Assembly (NCBI GenBank): GCA_015680685.1
Contig: MNCI01010021.1
Location: 480,792 to 544,791, forward strand
Direction: 5' to 3'
From: Gnetum montanum
Taxonomy: Eukaryota; Streptophyta; Gnetopsida; Gnetales; Gnetaceae
DNA: 64,000 nt
Under the pieces are notes generated by a model. It did not search any database, was not told where the DNA came from, and worked only from the letters and a program-made list of their open reading frames with translations. Below are positions 55,537-64,000 of this stretch, in pieces. The first letter of the stretch is position 1, and each line of letters begins with the position of its first letter. A program made the translations under genes and the position numbers.

Positions 55537-57724
55537 TGTATCATCCAAAATCGTTGGTGAGAGGCTGGAATGAATAGACACCAAGAGCTCTACAGATGAA
55601 ACAGTAAGACCCTACCTTCACCTGAGGCCAAGCTGGAAATTAATGAAGGTAGAGTGCCTTGAAAGGTCTGCACACAGATCAAACGAGCACTTCCCCGAAC
55701 ATACGCAATTGCGATGCGTTGGGTTATACGTAAAAAAATGCAAAGCTGAACGTAAACGAATGAAAACGAATGTAAACTATTTATATGATAAATAATGAAA
55801 ACAGGAAAAATGTGAACAAGAAAAATAATGTAAACTGCAAGAATTTGGGCAAAAATGCAAACTGTTTGTATTGATAAAATAACTACAATTTGCACTGGTC
55901 AGATGGTAGTTGCAGATTGGTCACAAGGTGGATGTTTAGCCCCTATGGATGTGAATGGATGCTGGGAAATACAGGTTTCTTGTTGCAGGTTTTGCAGCAT
56001 GACCAAGATTCCCCTTGCTCCGTGTAACCAAGTCTAATGCCCAACGTATGAGATTGATGTCTAGATTTCTTAAGTATGTGAGATTTGAATTTTCTGAACC
56101 TTGATCTAGTGGAAAAATAGGAGATTTATAGGATTTTAGGTGTGAGATTCGAATCTGGGAGAAGATCAGTGGCTGCAAGGTGAGAAAACTTCAGATCAGG
56201 AGATAGGTGGTGCATTGATCGAGTGCCAAATACGTTACAACTGTACAACATCTAGAGTACACGCTAGCGTATGAACGCCCAGTGTATAGGCTTGGAATGC
56301 TCAAAAAACTTAAAATTTACAAAATAATTTGTATGTTACAACAAGAATGATGTCTCTGGCTTCTGGATCCATGCTCTGGCCTGCTACTTTTGGCCTCAGT
56401 GTGTCTTGAAATGCTCTAGCATGTGTTGGCATCTGCGTACAGCATTCAGCATATAAGATTGGTCATCTAGCGTGTGTACACTAGCTTATACACTCCATAC
56501 GCTGGCATATACGCTCCATACACTGGCATATACGCTCCATACGCTGGCCAGTGTATGGACCATAAATAATGCATTTTGGACCAAATTTTGACCTCCAAAG
56601 CCAATTTTTACTATAGATATGCATGGCTTATGTCCTAAGGATGCTGTATTTCAAATTTCAGCTGATTTTTCCCTAATTTGGTATTGTTTTGAAGGACTTT
56701 GTGGGGTTGACGCTAGGCTATACAGTGGCCAGCATCAACCTCAGCGTACACCTCATGAACTGCCATGTTGGATGTCTGACTCTATACGTTGGTGCTTGCT
56801 CCTTGATGCCTGAGCATTGCTAATCCTCTAGGGTGTCTGGATGCTGATTTTGACTTCATTTTGATGTAGTTTCAGGCTTGTTTTGGTGGTCTACGCTGAG
56901 CTATACATTGGCCAGCGTATACCAAGGTGTGCTCAGCGTAAATAGGTAAAAATGGCTCGTTGGAAGCCCAAAACTGAAGTTTTTGAAGACTGTGACCTTG
57001 TACGATTATTTCCCATGTCCTGAGGATCAATTATAGGTTGAAAACTTGCCCAAAAGTGCCTAATTTTCCCTGTTCATGGTGGTGTACGCTGGGCTATACG
57101 CTAACCAGCGTATAGCAAGGTGTACCTAGCGTATACACATGAAAATGCATCATTTCAAGGTCAAAACTTGATCTTCAGGAGCTAGTGATGATGCTTAATA
57201 GTTTTCCTACCTCCAAGAGCTAATTTGATGTGAAAATCCTACTCTGTGATGCCTGTTTTAGGCCCTTTTTGATGATATACGCTGGGCTATACGATGGCCA
57301 GCATATACCAAGGTGTGCCTAGCGTATACACATGAAATTGCATCATTTAGGACCCAAAATTGAATTTTCAGGAGGCCGGGATCTACTGGGGCCCTTGGGG
57401 AAGGTCATGGGGAGTCCAGACACTCAATTCTGGCATGTTTTGACTCATTTTTTGGGCCCAAAAATTGCCATACGCTAATCTGTATGCTGGCTAGCGTACA
57501 GCCTAGCGTGAACAAAGTACACTTGGTCAAAACCAAGTATTTGAACCCAAAACTTGAAATTCTTGATGCCAAATGCTTATGTAGTTACCTATGGGTCTCA
57601 AGGAATCTTTTCCTTTTCAATTATGCTCCATTTGATGCTCTAGAGCTTGGTCATGCTGGGGATCATCATGACTTAGCTCTATTTTCTGTCTGAAAGTGCT
57701 AGCCAAAATTTTGTGGTGTTTTCA
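55537..57724 (-). repeat. 5' LTR of element F
   Basis: 2188 bases. Plus-strand ends TGTATCATCC and GTGTTTTCA, that is TGAAAACACC...GATGATACA in element orientation. It matches 47184-49370, including the ~190-base units (56700-57500). Confidence 0.95.
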
Positions 57725-57729
57725 CAAGG
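57725..57729 (+). repeat. Right target-site duplication of element F (CAAGG)
   Basis: CAAGG directly after the right LTR; matches 47179-47183. Confidence 0.9.
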
Positions 57730-58075
57730 TAGAAAATTGTAAAGGCAACTTCCCCATCATTATGGAAAGCACTTGGTTAAGAAAAGTTGATGCACAAATG
57801 GGCATAAGGGATCTCCTCTTGGACATCTCGAAGCAGAATGAATTTAGAGGTTTAGAGAAGAAGCATGTGTTCCATGAATCGCATACAGTGATAATGGATG
57901 CAATTGTAGATTTGATCCATCAAGAGTACATTCATTAAATCATGTAATAAGTGTGCACATGAAATAGATATCCAAAGGTGCCTGTACATAGTAGCCGTAA
58001 AATAGGATGGCACCCAATGGCTGATAGCTGACTCTAATAGTAGCGCACTATGCATGGAATCTACTGGAATCCTAA
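57730..58075 (+). pseudogene. Outer element: protease end and following degraded segment
   Basis: Continues the host protease after element F: NFPIIMESTWLRKVDAQMGI resembles the protease end ILGRPWL. The open stretch continues with DLLLDISKQNEFRGLEKKHV to 57936. Between 57940 and 58075 no domain is readable; the N-terminal part of RT is missing or scrambled here too. Confidence 0.5.
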
Positions 58076-58079
58076 TTTT

Positions 58080-59040
58080 GGTAGAAGATCAAGACAAAAC
58101 AACATTCATGAGTCCCTGGGTGACTTTCACATATTGTAAGATGTCATTCAGTCTGTGCAATGTCCCTGTAACATTTCAATGCTTGGTCCTTAGTAATTTT
58201 CAATAGCAAATTGGTAGCCAGGTAGAAGTCTTTATGGATTACTTCTCTACCTATGGGGCTACATTTGAGTAGGCCCTAGATTGCCTTAAGTAGGTACTAA
58301 AGAGGTGTGTTAAAATAAACCTTAGGCTCAATTAGTAGAAAAGCTATTTAATGGTCCAAGAAGGCATAGTACTTGGACACAAAACTATTTAGGTGGGGAT
58401 TGAGGTAGACTTAGAAAAGATAAGGGTCATCCAAGGAATTACATGTCAACCAGAGATAGTCAAAGGCGTCCACTCATTCCTTAGAACATTAGCTACTACT
58501 AGCTATTCATAGAGAATTTCTCTAAGATCACAAAGTCGTTGGTTGAGCTTACAAATAAAGATGCTTCATTTGTCTGGACCAAAAAGTGTGAACATGCATT
58601 CCAACTACCAAAGAAAAAACTCGTAGAAACTCTAATTCTATGAGCACTAGACTAGTCTAAGTAATTTTATATAATGATGGATGCATCTAATTATGCCTTT
58701 CAATTCATGCTTATGTATTTGGACAATAAGAAGCATCCATATTACATCCACTGTGTGAGCCAAACCATTGTAGGTGCACAATTGAATTACATCACAACTA
58801 AGAAAGAACTAACGATAGTGGTGTATGCTCTTGAAAAGTTTAGGCATTGTGTGCTTAGATACAAAGTAGTTGTGCACATAAGCCATAGTGCCATTTGCTT
58901 CCTAATGAATAAGCAAACGATGAGCTGATTTTTCATACGATGGCTTGTGATCTTGCATCAATTCAATCTCACAATGATAGATTGGAAAGGGACTAAGAAT
59001 GTGGTTGCTGACTAGCTCTCTTGGTTAAAATGGGATAATA
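58080..59040 (+). pseudogene. Outer element: reverse transcriptase and RNase H (broken)
   Basis: RT from its middle: EDQDKTTFMSPWVTFTYCKM, SFSLCNVPVTFQCLVLS, then VEVFMDYFSTYGATFE, in which the second catalytic Asp is Tyr, and LMVQEGIVLGHKT. RNase H: MMDASNYAFQFMLMYLDNKK, TTKKELTIVVYALEKFRHCV, NLTMIDWKGTKN-like residues. It matches 18978-19765 of element B-C and retains the RNase H part deleted there. Confidence 0.85.
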
Positions 59041-59249
59041 AAGAGGAGAGTCTGCACTCTGATTAATTTTTAGATGAAATCCTCTTTATAGGAACAATAA
59101 ATGACAAAGTTCCTGCTAAACCAAAATGATATGATGACATCCTCACTTACCTTCTCACTCAAGAGATGCCATAAGATCTGGACCATAGAAAAAAATAACA
59201 GTTTGTTCATTGACTAAAGTACTTCATGGAAATAAATAGACACATTTAC

Positions 59250-60378
59250 AAGGTATGTGTTGATGGCCTAGTTTGTTGGTATGTCCCTAATACAGATCAA
59301 TTGTGCATTCTCTAAGATGCTCATGAAGGCCCTTGTAGAGGCCACTATGTGGGGAGATGCATGGCCATAAAAATCCTAATGGTAGGATACCATTGGTCAA
59401 TAATCTTCAAGGACACCCACCAATTTATTCTATCTTGTGAATGCTATCAACAAGATGGTGGGATGACCACTCGAATGAAGGGTCTTCAACAGTGGATTCA
59501 ACCATTGGAGCCCTTTGACATATGGGGCATAGACTTCATGGGTCCCATCACACCCATGTCCAATGGAAAGGCATACATTGTTGTAGCAGTTGACTACTAC
59601 ATAAAATGGGCAAAAGAAACAACTATCACTAATTTTACATCATCCACTACTGCTAGATTTGTACAACAACATGTTGTAAATAGGTTTGAGATGCCATGTG
59701 CACTAATTTCTGACAATGGAACTCATTTTATAGGTGCCACGTTTTGAAAACTTATGCAATGCTTGGGGTTGAACATAAATTAGCAACACCTTATTATCCC
59801 AAGCCAATGGTCAATTAGATGTTACCAATAGAAAGATTACAAAGATCCTAACAATAACCATAAGCAAATATAGAAGAGACTAGAGCACAAAAGTCAACGA
59901 TGCCCTTTTGGCCTACTACTCAACATGGAAACTTCCTATTGGCTAATCTCCCTATGAGTTAGTGTACAAAAAAATTTCAACATTCTTGATTCAATCTGAG
60001 CTCCATGCATTCTAAATAGCCTATAGCCTAAATCTAACAACAAACAATGACATGACCTAACAATATGGAAAGTGAAATTTTAACCAAGAGATAAAGTTCT
60101 CTACTGGAATCTCATACATGTACCTCAAAAAAACTAAATTCCAAACGTTATGGAAGGGACCTTATGTAATTGACAAAATCTTTCCTTTTGGGGCCATGAC
60201 CATATACAAACTTGAGAGCCCAAATAAAAAGCAATTAGTCAACATCCAACCAATAAAGCTTTTTCATGAGCCCAAGCAAGCTAGTGCAACAAATACCTCA
60301 ACAAATGAACAACCACGCTCAATTTTTCAAATCTCCTCCTTCCAACTCAGTCATGGAGGAGATGGCCATCTGTCCTAA
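59250..60378 (+). pseudogene. Outer element: integrase (broken)
   Basis: The H2C2 finger is readable around DAHEGPCRGHYVGRCMAIKI and FILSCECYQQDG. The core has FDIWGIDFMGPITPMSNGKA (first Asp) and VNRFEMPCALISDNGTHFIG (second Asp); the catalytic Glu region is degraded. The C-terminal part (60118-60378) contains KFQTLWKGPYVIDKIFPFGA, YKLESPNKKQLVNIQPIKLF. The stretch at 59349-59747 is open for 132 codons. Stops elsewhere. Confidence 0.85.
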
Positions 60379-61860
60379 TTATCTATATGTCTTCTCAATT
60401 TTTCTATTTTTTTTGTTTTCCACGTTTTAAATTTTGTAATATTTATTTTACACCTATTTTATTTTCAAACTTTTTATTATTTTTACACCATCATTAATAC
60501 ATTTGAATCTTTCTTGAATATTTTACACTTTCTTATATATTTTACTTTGTTTTGTTTTAGTGTGATTTTCAAATTTTTGCTAATAAAAGTGCTTTATTGC
60601 CATAGGACATAGTGGTGTTGTAGCTACTACTAATGGTGGCTTATGCTTCATGTTTTGTTTCCTAATGTCTAGTTTCTATTTTTGAATTTTTGTACCAATG
60701 ACTCAATCATGGTTTCTTTTTCATGGAATAGGTACTAAGTCCACAACATCTGCGCATCCACAAACTCTATGCTTTTCCTTGTTTTAGAAGTTTGAGGTCC
60801 CTTTCATTAAATAAACTTTTAATAACTTTGTAACCTTGGTAGTTTCTGAAATTGGGAAAGATTCAAAGGTTTGTATATGATGTGACTTCAAGGGAACTCA
60901 ATAATCTTTGTACTCTTCTACTTACTTGAGTGCTCAAGTGTTTTCATGAGCTTCTTACCATTCTGTTCCAACCACTAACAGCAAGTCAAATAAAGTCTTT
61001 GCATGGTGTGGTTCCCATCCAAAAATACAAGAAAGAAGCATGATGGGAATTCAAAGCACAATCCTTAGACAAATAAATGAGCTACAAGCATTGGTTATGA
61101 GACTAAAAAGACATGTTACCCATGCCTGAAGGTCCCCTCTAACTAAGGCCCTCTCTTACTTCCTACTTCTCTTTCCTTATGTTTATGGAATGGTGGTTGT
61201 TTTGTTGAAGCACTCTTGTGTCTCAAGGGAATGGATTTGTCTTGGAGTGACGATGCAAAGTCATTGAAAGAGGTTGATTTTGGTCTGGACTATGTATGGA
61301 TCTTCTTCGATCATTTTAAACATGAGCTTCACATGGGACTTCTTATGACCTTAGTTTGGAATTCCATTCCACCTTCTCCATCATCCATCTATGCTAACCA
61401 TAACTCACCTCACTACCATGGTCCATGTTCTTAATTTCGTGTCGTAGTCTAACATATTTGAATTCTTAGGTAGAATCTTCTATGTTTTGGTCCTTAACTT
61501 CCATCAAACATTAATCACCTATGGGGTCCATAGACTCCTTAGGTTGAGGTTATGCAACAATAAAAATAGCATGTGCCTATTATGGGAAGTGCTCACTTGT
61601 ATATTTCTTGGTTGGATTTGTTAAGCACCTTATCCTTAGACATTCTTGTGAACAGAATCCTTTGTACATCCATCTTCTGCATCACCCCATGTGTTCCTTT
61701 GCAAATTTTTTTCATTAAAAGAATTCTTCATCAATTTTTTTCAAAAATCCTCTTCAATGATTTTTTCATATTCTTCGCTTTTCTAGGATTCCATAGACCC
61801 CAATTTCATTTCAAAATTCCTTATATTTTTTGAGATATTCAAATTTCACATTTTTGCCTA
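60379..61860 (+). other. Spacer downstream of integrase in the outer element
   Basis: No coding domain. Collinear with 21116-22734 of element B-C. Confidence 0.65.
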
Positions 61861-61950
61861 TGGGCCCCATTGATGGAGCAGACTCGTTTACAAGGCCTTG
61901 TATACAAGGCCCCATCGACGTAAGGGAAAAATAGTATACATATACGCAAC
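61861..61950 (+). promoter_or_regulatory. Internal U3-like region, second copy
   Basis: GGGCCCCATTGATGGAGC, ACAAGGCCTTGTATACAAGG and CCCCATCGACG resemble the boxes of the family's LTR U3 and of 22735-22830. A TATAAATA box is not preserved; ATAGTATACATATAC stands at that place. Confidence 0.4.
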
Positions 61951-62089
61951 CCCACACTGACATTTTTACATTTTCTCACAAATGCCAAATGAGTCTTTCA
62001 ATTTTTCAGAGCCCAAAACCTTCCAAAGCTTATAACTTACAAACCATTTATCCAAATCACTCTGTTCTTTGACCCTACAACAATAGGAG

Positions 62090-62353
62090 GTAAGCTCTTC
62101 ATCGTGGGGGCCACAAATATACCATTTTTGATAGAAAATTTTTCTAACTAAAAAATCAACTATAAACACTAAACTACAAGAGTTAAACCTTTTCAACAAG
62201 CTCCAGTGATATTTACAACAAATAATTAATAATAATAACCAATATGCCATGGTCCAACCTTAGCCATAGTGTAACCAACTAATGAGAGAAAGTATTCAAA
62301 AATTTAAAGTTACACATTATATCTACTAATCCATGGATGTGTTGTGACCATAG
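62090..62353 (+). other. Predicted intron before the post-pol ORF, second copy
   Basis: Donor GGAG|GTAAGCTCTTCATC, acceptor GTGACCATAG|ATGGCACC; compare 22965-23257. Confidence 0.6.
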
Positions 62354-64000
62354 ATGGCACCAAAATGGAAACACATGTAGGAAGCAAGACCATCCCAACC
62401 AAGGAAGAAATGACCTAGAATGAGAAGGGGCCAGGAACATTCCCAAGAAGAACCATTCACAAACCATGCCACAGGTCCTCTTAGGAAAGAGGTAGAGGTG
62501 CAATCTATCTAACAGATTCTAGAATTAGCAGTAGCAATAGAACACTCCCACTAGTATGATGTGCCAACATAACTAGCAAATCTTGAGGTGGCCTTAACAG
62601 AGGCTTCCCTAAATCAAATCAAATCAAGGGAGGTCCAAAAATTGGTGTTCCAAAGTTAAACTTTGGCTCTTTTCTAAAGCATGCACCAAGAGAAGTGCAG
62701 GATCAATTAAAGGCTTCTCCCATATGGCCAATCATCACTTCCACCGAGGAGTGATACATGAGAGAGAAATTTCTATTCTAGAATAACAGAAAACTTGGAT
62801 CAATAGTAAAAATCAAGGACATCTCATTATCCTACTTGGTGTAGGCCATTGTTGTAGTGCTTAGGTTGCCAAAAATGGGGATGAACCTTACTGACATTCT
62901 AAAGTAGGTAGATACTAGTATTAAGAAAGAATGGATGCAACGGTGCTATGGCATCAACCGCAAGGAGTTTGGCATGCTTACACTAGCAAAGAGGATTCAC
63001 TACAAGATTACAACCTTCCACCTCAATCCCATGGTGAGGCTAAGAAAAATCGCTACCTTATTTTCCCAAGCATGCATTGCTCTGAGTGGGAGATTCCCAA
63101 TCAACCTTCCACAACTGATCTATCTAGAGATGGAGAAGCAATTTAAAGAAAATGAATGTGGAAGAAAGGCACTCCCCTTTCCATGCCTCATTAAGAAAAT
63201 TTTTTGAAGGGGAGGGATAATCCGTTACACCAATGATACTGTTAGAACTATTTTGGCTACCAACTAGGTAAAAATGATAAAAGATAAGATGCCTACAACT
63301 ACCATCCAAGAAGATGAGCAATGACCACGACCTCCACCTACCACTCAAAAAACTGTGTCAAACATCGTTGTAATCACCTAGTGGTTGCAAGAATATAGAG
63401 AATGACTCTTGAGTGAACAAGAGCAATGAGCAGGCATGTGTGGTAGGGACCCAACCATCTACAGATCAACAATGAGTCACCTTAATGAGGTGGCTCAAAC
63501 AATTAGTTTGATGAGTAGAGGTGGATCCATTTTCTTTTCCCAAAGAATGTAGATACTCACAAGGTCACATCCAAGTTCCAAGGAGGTCACAATATCTCTC
63601 ACATAATAATAGTCACTCCCAAAAATCTCTAGGAATGCTATGACTTTCTTGATGTGCTTGGAGGAGGATGAGGAGGCAATTGTATTGGTGATGTAGCACC
63701 AAGGGCAAGAGACAACAACAGATGTGGTCGCTAATCAGATTACTAAAACACTTAATGCATCTCTGGCATCTACACTGAATGTCACTACACTCAAGGATGT
63801 GCAAATTTCCATAAGAACCAAAAGCAGCAAAATAAATGTAGCAAAACATGAAGAATTGCTGGATTGACTGGTAGGGACTAGGCAACCACTTCTAGATGTC
63901 CTTAACATTCCAGACAACATCACTGCAACCTAGTCAGAGCTGCTTGAGGCAAGGGGCAAGAATATCATTTTGGAGGGGCAACTTGAAACAACCAAGGAAC
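62354..64000 (+). pseudogene. Post-pol ORF of the outer element, runs off the window
   Basis: Starts MAPKWKHM at the predicted 3' splice site. It contains a globular segment missing from element B-C: KEWMQRCYGINRKEFGMLTL, IHYKITTFHLNPMVRLRKIA, ALSGRFPINLPQLIYLEMEK, ALPFPCLIKKIF (62920-63210). Its pattern loosely resembles the 'putative plant transposon protein' domain found in plant gypsy-associated ORFs; this is a guess from memory of that family. After 63430 it matches 23640-24240 of B-C (CGRDPTIYRSTMSHLNEVAQ and the region around 63750-64000). Stops are frequent. Function unknown. Confidence 0.5.

Larger units (their letters stand above)
47184..57724 (-). mobile_element. Element F: gag-protease-only relative of E, minus strand
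   Basis: A 10.5-kb element in opposite orientation to E. LTRs (minus-strand TGAAAACACCACAAAATTTT to ...ACGGTACA) share both ends with those of E. It carries PBS, gag and protease with the same domain order and the 3' repeats, but no RT, RNase H or integrase: protease (51575) is followed within about 1 kb by the 3' repeats. It would depend on enzymes from an autonomous relative such as E. Confidence 0.9.

Overview
This window is repeat-rich nuclear DNA from a plant, most likely a seed plant with a large genome. It holds no recognisable single-copy host gene, tRNA, rRNA or CRISPR. Almost everything is LTR retrotransposon sequence: Ty3/gypsy of three kinds, one Ty1/copia, and a few LINE fragments. 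The species cannot be fixed from the sequence. All assignments come from reading motifs, terminal repeats and target-site duplications (TSDs) by eye; no database search was run.

Layout. (1) 306-5450: a decayed Ty3/gypsy polyprotein on the minus strand. (2) 5700-8870: mostly unassigned, with two LINE-like fragments. (3) 8878-13748: a complete but dead Ty1/copia element, plus strand, with both LTRs, a TGGTATCAGAGC primer-binding site (PBS) and a polypurine tract (PPT). (4) 14125-14605: a 68-bp minisatellite, about seven copies. (5) 14631 to the window end: a nested complex built on an Athila-like Ty3/gypsy family whose LTRs start TGATGAG and end CTCATCA.

The nested complex resolves as follows. 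LTR A (14631-15486), a short deleted internal region (26585-27267) and LTR D (27268-28167) form one element. A second internal region follows LTR D and runs off the window at 64000, so LTR D is shared by two internal regions. A full-length relative, B-C (15491-26579), is inserted in the PBS of A-D with duplication ATTGG/ATTGC. The internal region after LTR D carries two insertions of a different, Tat-like family: element E (30184-46308, plus, TSD CTACC, in gag) and element F (47184-57724, minus, TSD CAAGG, in protease). E keeps gag, protease, most of RT, two RNase H domains and integrase. F has only gag and protease.

Three points deserve most attention. E and F have LTRs and leaders saturated with GCGTATACGC/TACGCTG motifs. 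E carries an antisense, multi-exon gene between protease and RT, with five frame-preserving introns. The Athila-like family has, downstream of integrase, a second U3-like TATA region, a splice-site pair conserved in two copies, and an extra ORF starting exactly at the 3' splice site. Every coding region seen here carries stops or frameshifts, so none is likely to act autonomously today.
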